Below are positions 46,124-54,410 of a stretch of DNA of 64,000 bases, one piece after another. The notes under the pieces are model-generated. The model saw only the letters and a list, made by a program, of their open reading frames with translations, did no database searches and was not told the origin of the DNA. The position numbers were made by a program, and so were the translations under genes. Source of the DNA: ZC4RG30 sp963812195 (GTDB taxonomy: Bacteria; Pseudomonadota; Gammaproteobacteria; Steroidobacterales; Steroidobacteraceae); assembly GCA_963812195.1 (NCBI GenBank), contig CAWEUI010000003.1, forward strand, positions 1 to 64,000. Direction: 5' to 3'. Numbering within the stretch: position 1 is the first letter of the stretch; each line of letters begins with the position of its first letter.

Positions 46124-47368
46124 ATGCGGCTGCTGCTGATCATCGACGATTCCGGCTACCAGACCCTGTTGCGCGAGCACATCGCCGGCCGCTGGCCGCA
46201 GGCCGAGGTGGTGTGCCGCGGGTCCGGTGGCCCCGGCGTCCTGCCGCCGGAATTTCTGGCGCAGGGCTACGATGCCGTGATCGTCGATCAGGCCTGGCAG
46301 GGTGACAGGGGGCTGGCCCTGCTGCGCGAACTGGTCGACCGGCGCGGGTTCGCGCCGGTGCTGTTCCTCGCCGATCGCACCGACAGCGAGGCGGCGCGCG
46401 CGGCGCGTCTGTTCGGCGCCTTCGGCGTGTTGCCCAAGCTGCGCTTTGCGCCCGAGACGCTCGAATCCGTGCTGAACGAGGCATCGCGGGTGCAGAGTCG
46501 CGCGCAGGCCTACTGGCGCGTCTCCCCGGAGGCCGAGGCGGCGCGGCGCTTCGGTGCGGTGCGGATTCCGGGCTATCGCTGCGTGCGGCGCCTCGCCGGT
46601 GGTTCGGTTTCGCAGCTTTATCTGGCCGAGAGCGAGAAGGTGGGCGACCTGATGGTCATCAAGGTGACCCCGTCCCTGCGCGATACCTCGGGCGTCGACC
46701 AGTCTTTCGAGCGCTTTCTGCTGGAGTACGAAATCGCGCACCGGTTGCACCACTCGAGCATCGTGCGCTGCCACGAACTGGGCGTGGCCGACGACCACGC
46801 GTACCTGGCCATGGAGTACTTCCCGGACGGCGATCTGCGTCGCCGCATCCGGGCCGGCATTACCCCGGCCGACGCACTGGATCTCTCCTCGCAGATTGCC
46901 GGCGCGCTGGGGACTCTGCATGAGGCCGGAGCACTGCATCGCGACCTCAAACCGGGCAACGTGTTGATGCGTGGCACCGGGCACATCGCGTTGTCGGATT
47001 TTGGCCTTGCCAAGGACGAGGGCTGGGACCTGGAGATCACCGATCCCGGACTGATCTTCGGTACACCGCATTACATGAGTCCCGAGCAGGGGCATGGCGA
47101 GCCGGTCGACGGGCGCAGCGACCTGTACAGCCTCGGTGTGATCCTGTACGAGATGTTGTCCGGCGAGAAACCATATTCGGCCGTCAACCCCATGGCCATC
47201 ATCTACAAGCATCGCAACCAGCCGATCCCGCAACTGGTCGGCCACAATGCGCTGTGGCAACCGCTCATCGAACGTCTGCTCGCCAAACTCCCGGCCGATC
47301 GCTACAGCACGGCGACCGAAGCGGCCGATGCGCTGCGTGGCGCCGCCGACGCGGCGCGCGCGGCCTGA
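46124..47368 (+). CDS. Receiver domain-Ser/Thr protein kinase fusion
   Basis: 414 residues with two parts. The N-terminal receiver-like domain (about 1-120) has the acidic pair Asp8-Asp9, candidate phospho-acceptor Asp55 (AVIVDQAWQGD) and the Lys of FGVLPK, but a Leu/Ala in place of the conserved Thr/Ser, so it is atypical. The Hanks kinase (about 145-400) has ATP lysine LMVIKV, catalytic ALHRDLKPGNVL, DFG in LSDFGLAK and SDLYSLGVILYEMLSG. The glycine loop is degenerate (LAGGSVSQLY). It lacks a membrane segment. It is 28 bp after purF and 1 base before miaE. It may couple a His-Asp phosphorelay to Ser/Thr phosphorylation; partner and targets are unknown. Confidence 0.87.
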   Translation: MRLLLIIDDSGYQTLLREHIAGRWPQAEVVCRGSGGPGVLPPEFLAQGYDAVIVDQAWQGDRGLALLRELVDRRGFAPVLFLADRTDSEAARAARLFGAFGVLPKLRFAPETLESVLNEASRVQSRAQAYWRVSPEAEAARRFGAVRIPGYRCVRRLAGGSVSQLYLAESEKVGDLMVIKVTPSLRDTSGVDQSFERFLLEYEIAHRLHHSSIVRCHELGVADDHAYLAMEYFPDGDLRRRIRAGITPADALDLSSQIAGALGTLHEAGALHRDLKPGNVLMRGTGHIALSDFGLAKDEGWDLEITDPGLIFGTPHYMSPEQGHGEPVDGRSDLYSLGVILYEMLSGEKPYSAVNPMAIIYKHRNQPIPQLVGHNALWQPLIERLLAKLPADRYSTATEAADALRGAADAARAA

Positions 47369-47369
47369 G

Positions 47370-48026
47370 ATGATTCCCGGCGATCTGCTGCAGGCGGCAA
47401 CGCCGGCCGCATGGTGTGAAGCCGCCGTGCGCCAGTGGCGCGTGTTGCTGGTCGATCATGCCAATTGCGAGAAGAAGGCGGCCTCCACGGCGCTGGCATT
47501 GATGTTCGCCTACCCGCAGGACTCGACCCTGTCCCTGGCGATGGCGCGCCTGGCGCGCGAGGAATTGCGGCATTTCGAGCAGGTGCAGAAACTCATGCAG
47601 GAACTGGACGTGCCGATGACGCGATTGTCCCCGGGCCGCTACGCCGGTGCGCTGCGCACGCGCCTGGCCACCGCAGACCCGCAGCGCAAACGCGACCTGC
47701 TGCTGGCCGGCGCGCTCATCGAGGCCCGTTCCTGTGAGCGCTTCGAGGTGCTGGCGCCGCGACTGCCCGAGCCGCTGGCAAGTTTCTACGCCGGCCTGGC
47801 AGAGTCCGAGCGCCGGCATGCGGCGCAGTACGTGGAACTGGCGGCGGCGGCAGCGCCGCTCGAGGCTGGCAACGGACAGTTGCAGCAGCGCCTGGCCGAG
47901 CTGGCATCACTGGAAGCGCGGCTGATCCTGGATCCGGATGTCGAACTGCGCTTTCACTCCGGCCCGCCCGCCGCAGCGGGCAAAGATGCCACGGACGGAT
48001 TGCCGGCTTCATCAAGCGCCAGATAG
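47370..48026 (+). CDS. miaE: tRNA 2-methylthio-N6-isopentenyladenosine hydroxylase MiaE
   Basis: Ferritin-like diiron monooxygenase that hydroxylates ms2i6A37 of tRNA to ms2io6A. It has ligand-bearing helices: DHANCEKKAASTAL, LAREELRHFEQVQ, IEARSCERFEVL and AESERRHAAQYVEL supply the carboxylates and histidines. The ATG at 47370 lies one base after the preceding stop and gives 218 residues. The last 73 bp overlap the convergent lpxH gene. Confidence 0.93.
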   Translation: MIPGDLLQAATPAAWCEAAVRQWRVLLVDHANCEKKAASTALALMFAYPQDSTLSLAMARLAREELRHFEQVQKLMQELDVPMTRLSPGRYAGALRTRLATADPQRKRDLLLAGALIEARSCERFEVLAPRLPEPLASFYAGLAESERRHAAQYVELAAAAAPLEAGNGQLQQRLAELASLEARLILDPDVELRFHSGPPAAAGKDATDGLPASSSAR

Positions 48027-48706
48027 CTGCCCGGCCCGTACCAGTCGCCCAGCACGATGCGTGTGCAGCCGCGACCGTCCACCTCCAGATGGTGCGTGGC
48101 CGGACGGTGAGTGTGGCCGTGGATCATGACGTCACAGCGTGTGGCGCGCAGCAGGGAGGCCACCGCCGCAGGCGTTACATCCATGATGGATCGGGGTTGT
48201 TGCCGTGTGTAGGAACGGCTGCGTCGGCGCGCCATGGAGGCCATTCGCCGCCGCAGGGCAAGCGGCAGCACGCGCCAGCAGGCCTGCACGAGGGCATTGC
48301 GCGCCACGCGACGGAAGCGCTGGTAGGCATGGTCCCCGGTGCACAGCAGGTCGCCGTGCGTGAGCACGAAGCGCCTGCCGCCGCACTCCAGCACGGCCGG
48401 ATCCGGCAGCAGCCGGCAACCGGTGGCGGCCATGAAGCGCGCACCCATCAGGAAATCGCGATTGCCGTGCATGATGAAGCACGGCACGCCGCCGGCGGTC
48501 AGCCCGGCCAGCGCCGCGCGGACGCGGGCGCGTGCCGGATCATCATCGTCGTCGCCGATCCACGTCTCGAACAGATCACCCAGTATGTACAAGGCGCTGC
48601 AGTTGCTTGCCTCGGTGCGCAGGAAGGCAATGAACTGCTCGATGGCGGCCGGCAAGGAGGCATCCAGGTGCAGATCGGAAACGAACAGGATGCGGCCGCG
48701 GGGCAT
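47954..48706 (-). CDS. lpxH: UDP-2,3-diacylglucosamine hydrolase LpxH
   Basis: Calcineurin-type Mn-dependent hydrolase producing lipid X in lipid A synthesis, peripheral to the inner membrane. The phosphoesterase motifs are complete: FVSDLHLDA, ILGDLFETWIGDD, MHGNRDFLMG, LTHGDLLCTGD and IHGHTHRPA. It has 250 residues, with an ATG at 48706, divergent from gltX with 20 bp between starts. Tail-to-tail overlap with miaE could be relieved if the MiaE C-terminus is shorter in reality. Confidence 0.95.
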   Translation of the reverse strand: MPRGRILFVSDLHLDASLPAAIEQFIAFLRTEASNCSALYILGDLFETWIGDDDDDPARARVRAALAGLTAGGVPCFIMHGNRDFLMGARFMAATGCRLLPDPAVLECGGRRFVLTHGDLLCTGDHAYQRFRRVARNALVQACWRVLPLALRRRMASMARRRSRSYTRQQPRSIMDVTPAAVASLLRATRCDVMIHGHTHRPATHHLEVDGRGCTRIVLGDWYGPGSYLALDEAGNPSVASLPAAAGGPE

Positions 48707-48726
48707 GCATCGAATATAGTGTAGGG

Positions 48727-50105
48727 ATGTCAGGAAATCCCGTGGTCACGCGCTTCGCGCCCAGCCCCACCGGCGAATTGCATCTGGGCAATGCGCGTAC
48801 CGCGTTGTTCAACGCGTTGCTGGCACAGCGCGAGGGCGGGCGTTTTCTGCTGCGGATCGAGGACACCGATGCGGCGCGCAGCAGTGTCGGGCACACCCAC
48901 CAGCTGATGGAGGATCTGGCCTGGCTGGGGCTGGCATGGTCCGGTGAACCGCTGCATCAGTCCGCCCGCGCAGCCATCTACGACGCGCAGCTCGCGCGGC
49001 TTGCCCGAGGCCGGGTTGGTCTATCCGTGCTTCTGCACGCAGTCGGAGCTGGCGCTGTCGCGCGCCGCCCAGCTCTCCGCCGGCCGGCCGCCGCGCTACT
49101 CCGGCAAGTGCCGTGGGCTCACGGCCGGCGAGTCCGGGGCGCGCCTTGCCGCCGGCGAACCGGCGGTGATCCGCTTCAAGGTGCCCGAGCAGGGCCAGGT
49201 CAGCTACAAGGACCTGGTGCATGGCGCGAAGAGCTTTGCACTGGCCGAGATCGGCGACTTCGTGCTGCGGCGGACTGACGGGACGGCCGCATTCTTCTTC
49301 TCCAATGCCATCGACGATGCACTGTCCGGCGTCACGCACCTGCTGCGCGGCGACGATCACCTGAGCAACACACCGCGCCAGTTGCTGATCCTGCAGGCGC
49401 TGGACCTGCCGGCGCCTCGCTACGGACACCTCGCGCTGCTCACGGGCGAGGACGGGGCGCCATTGTCCAAGCGCCACGCCGCGCAGTCGCTGCGCGGCCT
49501 GCGCGAGCAGGGTTACCTGCCGCATTGCGCTGGCCAATCACCTGTTCCGTCTCGGCCACTCCACGCCATCGCATGAGCTGCTGGGAATGGCGCAGATGGC
49601 CGGCGCATTCGAAGTACAGCATCTGCAGCGCGCGCCGGCGCACTTCGATCCGGCCCAGTTGCTGGGATGGCAGCGGCAGGCCGTTCACGGGATGGACATG
49701 GAGGCTGCCCGCGCCTGGCTGGGCGCGCGGCTGCCGGCCGGGCTGGATCCGGCCGCGGCAGAACTTTTCGTGCACGCGGTGCTGCCCAACCTGGTGTTTC
49801 CCGATGACGTGCTGCCCTGGGTGGACGTGGTGTTCGGCAATGAACCGGCTATCGATGGGCAAAGCACCGCCGCCATCGAAGCGGCCGGCCCGGGCCTGTT
49901 CCGGGCGGCCGCTGCCGCGGCGGCGGGCAACGATTTCGCCGCGATCGTCGCGGCGGCGAAGGCCGCTACCGGCTTGAAGGGCCCGGCGCTGTTCAAACCA
50001 TTGCGCGCGGCGCTGACCGGACGGCTGGCTGGTCCGGACCTGGGGGCGCTGCTCAAGGCAATGCCCGCGGGTTGTGCGCAGCGGCGCCTGGCCCGCTTCG
50101 CGTGA
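48727..50105 (+). CDS. gltX: Glutamate--tRNA ligase GltX, interrupted by two +1 frameshifts
   Basis: Class I synthetase charging tRNA-Glu. Conserved text runs through three frames: RFAPSPTGELHLGNARTAL (HIGH motif HLGN) in frame 1; YPCFCTQSELAL, FFFSNAIDDALSGVTHLLRG and the KMSKS equivalent GAPLSKRHAAQSL in frame 2; the anticodon-binding half from ALANHLFRLGHS to the stop at 50105 in frame 3. The breaks are an extra C in the run at 49004-49006 (LARLA|EAGLVYP) and an extra C at 49523 (GYLP|IALANHL). Removing both gives about 458 residues with no other damage, which suggests consensus errors. It occupies the slot where pseudomonads carry glnS (lpxH-ppiB-glnS-cysS). A non-discriminating role is possible but not shown. 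Confidence 0.9.
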
Positions 50106-50125
50106 CACGCCGGTAGAATCGCCCG

Positions 50126-51532
50126 ATGCTGTGCATCCACAACTCCCTGACCGGGAAGACCGAGCCGTTCGCGCCGATCAAGCCAGGCGCCGTGCGCATG
50201 TACGTGTGCGGCATGACCGTCTACGACTACTGCCACATCGGCCACGCGCGCATGCTGGTGGCCTTCGATGTGGTGCAGCGCTGGCTGCGCTACAGCGGGC
50301 TACGCCGTCAACTACGTGCGCAACATCACCGACATCGACGACAAGATCATCCGCCGCGCGGCCGAGAACGGCGAGCCGATCGATGCGCTGACCGCGCGCT
50401 TCATTCGCGCCATGGACGAGGATTGCGCCGCGCTGGGCGTGGCGAAGCCGGATCACGAGCCGCGCGCCACGGCACACATGCCGCACATCGTGGCGCTGAT
50501 CGAAAAGCTCATCGCACGCGGGCCACGCCTACGCGGCCGACAATGGCGACGTGTTGTACTCGGTGGCCAGCTTTGCCGGCTACGGGCGCCTGTCGGGCAA
50601 GAAGCTGGAGGATCTGCGCGCCGGCGCACGCGTGGAGGTGGATGCGGCCAAGCGGGACCCGCTGGACTTCGTGCTGTGGAAGGCGCGCCAAGCCGGGCGA
50701 GCCATCCTGGCCTTCGCCCTGGGGCGCAGGGCGGCCGGGCTGGCACATCGAATGCTCGGCGATGTCCATGGCGTTGCTGGGCGAGGACTTCGACATCCAC
50801 GGCGGCGGCATGGACCTGAAGTTCCCGCACCACGAGAACGAGATCGCGCAGAGCGGAGGCGCCACGGGTGCGCACTTCGTGCGCGTCTGGATGCACAACG
50901 GCTTCGTCAATGTGGACAGCGAGAAGATGTCCAAGTCGCTGGGCAACTTCTTCACGGTCCGCGACGTGCTGCCACAGCTGCGCCACCCGGAGGTGCTGCG
51001 CTATTTCCTGGTGGCCAGCCATTACCGCGGCCCGATCAACTACACCCTGGAGAGCCTGATTCAGGCCGACGCGACGCTGGCCGGACTGTACAACGCGTTG
51101 CGTGGCGTGCCGGCGGGCGAGCCCGGTGCCGACGCGGATGCATGGCGGGCGGATTTCCGGGCCGCCATGGATGATGACTTCAACACGCCAAAGGCCCTGG
51201 CGGTGTTGCAGCGCCTGGCGCGCGAGATCAACGAAGCCAAGGCCGGTGGCTCGGGCACCTGCCTGCTGCGCGCGGCGGAACTGGCCGCGGTGTTTCGTGA
51301 ACTCGCCGCGATACTGGGTGTGTGCCAGCTCGATCCGGAAGCCTGGTTCCGGCTGCCTGCGCCGGGGCAGGAAAGCCTGGACGACGCAGCCATCGAGGCG
51401 GCCATCGCGGCGCGGCTGGCCGCACGCAAGGCGCGCAACTTCAAGGAAGCCGACCGGCTGCGCGATGAGCTGGCGGCAGCCGGTGTGGTGCTGGAGGATG
51501 GCGCCGCCGGGACCACCTGGCGGCGCAGGTAG
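50126..51532 (+). CDS. cysS: Cysteine--tRNA ligase CysS, interrupted by three +1 frameshifts
   Basis: Class I synthetase charging tRNA-Cys. It has zinc/Cys-binding VRMYVCGMTVYDYCHIGHAR (HIGH), YVRNITDIDDKII, PGWHIECSAMSMALLGEDF, HHENEIAQS and KMSKS in VDSEKMSKSLGNFF. The frame shifts at three points: an extra G in the GGG at 50297-50299 (RYSG|YAVNYV), an extra G in the GGG at 50520-50522 (IARG|HAYAAD), and an extra C at 50686 (LWKA|AKPGEPSW). After the third the original frame is restored and runs to the stop. Corrected length is about 467 residues, normal for CysS. It is most likely a working gene with sequence errors. Confidence 0.92.
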   Translation: MLCIHNSLTGKTEPFAPIKPGAVRMYVCGMTVYDYCHIGHARMLVAFDVVQRWLRYSGLRRQLRAQHHRHRRQDHPPRGRERRADRCADRALHSRHGRGLRRAGRGEAGSRAARHGTHAAHRGADRKAHRTRATPTRPTMATCCTRWPALPATGACRARSWRICAPAHAWRWMRPSGTRWTSCCGRRAKPGEPSWPSPWGAGRPGWHIECSAMSMALLGEDFDIHGGGMDLKFPHHENEIAQSGGATGAHFVRVWMHNGFVNVDSEKMSKSLGNFFTVRDVLPQLRHPEVLRYFLVASHYRGPINYTLESLIQADATLAGLYNALRGVPAGEPGADADAWRADFRAAMDDDFNTPKALAVLQRLAREINEAKAGGSGTCLLRAAELAAVFRELAAILGVCQLDPEAWFRLPAPGQESLDDAAIEAAIAARLAARKARNFKEADRLRDELAAAGVVLEDGAAGTTWRRR

Positions 51533-51535
51533 GGC

Positions 51536-52444
51536 CTACTTCGGCGGCGGCGACAGCGGCTGCTCGAGTTCGCGCACCGCGGTCCTTTCGATGCCTTCGC
51601 GGAACAGGTAGGCCTCCAGCGTGTTCTGGATCAGCATGGCGATGGTCATGGGTCCCACGCCGCCGGGTACCGGCGTGATCCAGCCGGCACGTTCGCTGGC
51701 CGCGGCAAACTCCACGTCGCCGACCACCTTGCCGGACGGCAGGCGGTTGATGCCCACGTCCAGCACCACGGCGCCCGGCTTGATCCACTCGCCCTTGACG
51801 AACTCCGGTCGGCCGACGCCGGCGACGATCAGGTCGGCTCGCTTCACGTGCCCGGGCAGATCTTTCGTCTGGCTGTGGCAGATGGTCACGGTGGCGCCGC
51901 GCATCAGCAGTTCCAGCGCGGCCGGCCGCCCCACGATGTTGGACTGGCCGAGTACCACCGCGTCCATGCCCTTCGGGTCGATGCCCGAATACTCGAGCAT
52001 CTTCATGCAGCCATAGGGCGTGCAGGGCCGCAGCCGGGGAGTGCGCTGCGCCAGCAGGCCCAGGTTCTCCGGATTGAACCCGTCGACGTCCTTGTTGACG
52101 TCGATGGCATCGATCACCGCCTTGCTGTCGATCTGCTTGGGCACGGGCAGCTGCACCAGGATGCCGTCGATGGCCGGGTCGGCGTTGAGCTGGTGAACGA
52201 CCTGCAGCACTTCGTCCTGGGTGGCGCTGGCAGGCAGCACCTTCTTGACCGAGAGCATGCCGGCGGCCTCGGTGGCCTGGTGCTTGTTGCGCACGTAGAT
52301 CTGCGAGGCGGGGTCTTCACCGACGATGACCACGGCCAGGCCCGGCACCCGCCGGCCGGCGGCCTTCAGGGCCGCGACCTTGATCCTTATTTCCTCGCGC
52401 AGGCGCTGCGCGATCGCCTTGCCGTCAATCACTCTGGCGGTCAT
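51536..52444 (-). CDS. folD: Methylenetetrahydrofolate dehydrogenase/cyclohydrolase FolD
   Basis: Bifunctional enzyme oxidising 5,10-methylene-THF and hydrolysing methenyl-THF to 10-formyl-THF. It has VGEDPASQIYVRNKHQATEA with the catalytic Lys, GILVQLPVPKQID, DVDGFNPENLG, the NADP region VLGQSNIVGRPAALELL and ITPVPGGVGPMTIAMLIQN. It has 302 residues from the ATG at 52444. It is convergent with cysS and divergent from tRNA-Pro; the folD-tRNA-tig-clpP order is shared with pseudomonads. Confidence 0.97.
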   Translation of the reverse strand: MTARVIDGKAIAQRLREEIRIKVAALKAAGRRVPGLAVVIVGEDPASQIYVRNKHQATEAAGMLSVKKVLPASATQDEVLQVVHQLNADPAIDGILVQLPVPKQIDSKAVIDAIDVNKDVDGFNPENLGLLAQRTPRLRPCTPYGCMKMLEYSGIDPKGMDAVVLGQSNIVGRPAALELLMRGATVTICHSQTKDLPGHVKRADLIVAGVGRPEFVKGEWIKPGAVVLDVGINRLPSGKVVGDVEFAAASERAGWITPVPGGVGPMTIAMLIQNTLEAYLFREGIERTAVRELEQPLSPPPK

Positions 52445-52511
52445 GTCCGTAACAATCCCCCGCTGCTTGGGTCGAACGAAAAAAGGGGCGCTAGGGTATC
52501 ATTCGCCCTGT

Positions 52512-52588
<77 letters not shown>

Positions 52589-52666
52589 TTCCTTCGGGAC
52601 GTATCTGTTGCGTACTTCTCCCTAGAGCCAGCCGGCGCGGCGGGACCTACGATGGTCGCCGTGAAA

Positions 52667-53023
52667 TCAGCAACGATGCGGACAGTAGACGCTGTGCAGC
52701 GTCTCGATGATGCGCTGTGCCGGCAGCGAAGCCAGCCCATAGTAGATGCTTTGCCCGGAGCGGCGCGTGCGCACCATGCCTTCCTCGCGCAGCACGGCCA
52801 GGTGCTGCGACAGTGCCGACTGGGACAGGTCCAGCGATTCGTTGAGTTCGCCGACCGTCTTGTCTGCCTCGAACAGCAGGCACAGCAGCATCAGGCGATT
52901 CTCGTTGGACAGCGCGCGCAGCAGGCGCGAAGCCTGCCCGGCATTGTCGCGCATCGCCTCCAGATCCAGCGCCGGCGGCGCCTGGCGAGCCGGCGCCGCG
53001 GTGGTACGTGCCTTGCGTTTCAT
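52667..53023 (-). CDS. ArsR-family regulator, SqrR/BigR-like persulfide sensor
   Basis: 118-residue winged-helix repressor: SRLLRALSNENRLMLLCLLF, then helix-turn-helix VGELNESLDLSQSALSQHLAVL and wing GMVRTRRSGQSIYYGL. Cys48 (in LLCLLF) and Cys114 (in VYCPHRC) are 66 residues apart, exactly the spacing of the redox pair Cys41/Cys107 in SqrR and Cys42/Cys108 in BigR, which form a polysulfide bridge and release DNA; Cys118 is extra. It is divergent from sqr, with its start 82 bp from the sqr start and palindromic sites between. Inference: it represses sqr and itself until reactive sulfur accumulates. Confidence 0.92.
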   Translation of the reverse strand: MKRKARTTAAPARQAPPALDLEAMRDNAGQASRLLRALSNENRLMLLCLLFEADKTVGELNESLDLSQSALSQHLAVLREEGMVRTRRSGQSIYYGLASLPAQRIIETLHSVYCPHRC

Positions 53024-53041
53024 GCCTGCACTCTAGCACTA

Positions 53042-53079
53042 AATATTAGTTGACGCTAATATTAGAACAATCTAATATT
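53042..53079. promoter_or_regulatory. Two interlocked ArsR operators overlapping the sqr promoter
   Basis: Two perfect 8-6-8 palindromes share bases: AATATTAG (53042-53049) with CTAATATT (53056-53063), and AATATTAG (53058-53065) with CTAATATT (53072-53079); their centres are 16 bp apart. The spacer of the first contains TTGACG (53050-53055), a good -35. The right arm of the second contains TAATAT (53073-53078), a good -10, with a 17-bp spacing. Bound repressor would block the sqr promoter. Ribosome-binding site GGGAGGG lies at 53091-53097. The sites are visible; the assignment of the repressor is inferred. Confidence 0.85.
53043..53070 (-). promoter_or_regulatory. Predicted divergent promoter of the arsR-type gene
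   Basis: On the minus strand, TTGTTC (complement of 53065-53070) and TAATAT (complement of 53043-53048) are separated by 16 bp and point toward the regulator gene. Both lie inside the palindromes, which predicts autorepression together with sqr control. Confidence 0.6.
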
Positions 53080-53105
53080 CGGCCATCACCGGGAGGGACC
53101 GGAAC

Positions 53106-54410
53106 ATGACACGCATTACAGTAGTCGGAGCGGGGCTGGCAGGCATGAGCGCGGCGTTCGAGCTGCGTCAGCGCCTTGGCGATGCCCACGAGATCACGGT
53201 GGTGGGGCAGGGCCCGCGCTTCAGTTTCACGCCATCCAATCCCTGGATCGGCGTCGGCTGGCGCACGCCGGAGGAAACCGGTCTGGACGCGGCGGCTGTC
53301 CTGTGGAAGCGCAACATCGGCTTTCGCGAGTCCGAAGTGGCCAGCATCGACGCCGCCGGCAATCACGTGGTGCTGGCCGACGGTGAGCGCATCGATCATG
53401 ACTACCTGATCATCTGCACCGGGCCCAAACTGGACTTTGCCGCGATTCCCGGCCTCGGGCCGGAGGGCGGCTTCAGCCAGTCGGTGTGCACCGCGCCGCA
53501 TGCACAGGGCGCGCACGAGCGCTACCAGCAGTTCCTTGCCGATCCGGGGCCGATCGTGATCGGGGCCGTGCAGGGCGCGAGTTGCTTCGGTCCGGCCTAC
53601 GAGTACGCATTCATCCTCGACGCGGATCTGCGCAAGCGCAAACTGCGTGATCGCGTGCCCATGACCTACGTGACCAGTGAACCGTTCATCGGCCATCTGG
53701 GCCTGGGCGGCGTCGGCGATTCCAAGGGCCTGCTGGAATCCGAGCTGCGCCAGCGGCACATACAGTGGATCACCAACGCCAAGGTGCTGGAAGTACGCAG
53801 CGATGCCATCGTCGTGCAGGCGCACGATGATGCGGGGCAGCCCAAGGGCGAACCGAAGACCCTGCCGGCGAAGTACTCGATGCTGCTGCCGGCGTTCGCC
53901 GGCGTGGCCCCGGTCGCGGCCGTGGAAGGGCTGTGCAATCCGAAGGGCTTCGTGATCGTGGACAAGCACCAGCGCAGCCCGCGCTACCCGAACATCTTCT
54001 CGGCCGGAGTCTGTGTGGCGATCGCGCCGCCGGAACCCACGCCGATTCCCACGGGCGTGCCCAAGACCGGCTTCATGATCGAATCCATGGTCACCACCAT
54101 CGTGCGCAACATCGAGGCCGAACTGGCGGGCAAGCCCGCCAACTTCGAGGGCACGTGGAACGCGGTGTGCCTGGCCGACATGGGCGACACCGGCGCGGCC
54201 TTCGTGGCATTGCCGCAGATTCCGCCGCGCAATGTCACCTGGGCCAAGGTCGGCAAGTGGGTGCACGTGGCCAAGGTCGCCTTCGAAAAGTACTTCCTCT
54301 ACAAGATGCGCCACGGCACGTCCGAGCCGATCTACGAGAAATACGTGATGAGCGCGCTCGGCATCGAGCGGCTCAAGGATTCCAACTCACCCAAAGGGAG
54401 CGACTCATGA
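53106..54410 (+). CDS. sqr: Sulfide:quinone oxidoreductase
   Basis: FAD enzyme of the inner-membrane surface that oxidises sulfide to zero-valent sulfur and passes electrons to quinone. It has N-terminal dinucleotide motif VVGAGLAGMSAAFEL. Cysteines at about 128 (SVCTAPHA), 160 (GASCFGP) and 355 (WNAVCLADMGD) match the three redox cysteines of type I SQR (128, 160 and 356 in Acidithiobacillus). The C-terminal amphipathic part EKYFLYKMRHG suits monotopic membrane binding. It has 434 residues. Its TGA overlaps the next ATG. It is the first gene of a six-gene operon ending with a quinol oxidase, a natural electron acceptor for the quinol it makes. Confidence 0.94.
   Translation: MTRITVVGAGLAGMSAAFELRQRLGDAHEITVVGQGPRFSFTPSNPWIGVGWRTPEETGLDAAAVLWKRNIGFRESEVASIDAAGNHVVLADGERIDHDYLIICTGPKLDFAAIPGLGPEGGFSQSVCTAPHAQGAHERYQQFLADPGPIVIGAVQGASCFGPAYEYAFILDADLRKRKLRDRVPMTYVTSEPFIGHLGLGGVGDSKGLLESELRQRHIQWITNAKVLEVRSDAIVVQAHDDAGQPKGEPKTLPAKYSMLLPAFAGVAPVAAVEGLCNPKGFVIVDKHQRSPRYPNIFSAGVCVAIAPPEPTPIPTGVPKTGFMIESMVTTIVRNIEAELAGKPANFEGTWNAVCLADMGDTGAAFVALPQIPPRNVTWAKVGKWVHVAKVAFEKYFLYKMRHGTSEPIYEKYVMSALGIERLKDSNSPKGSDS

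Noticed and set aside
48990..49530. Programmed ribosomal frameshifting in gltX
   Set aside because: No slippery heptamer or downstream pseudoknot-like structure at either shift, and such shifts also occur in neighbouring unrelated genes.
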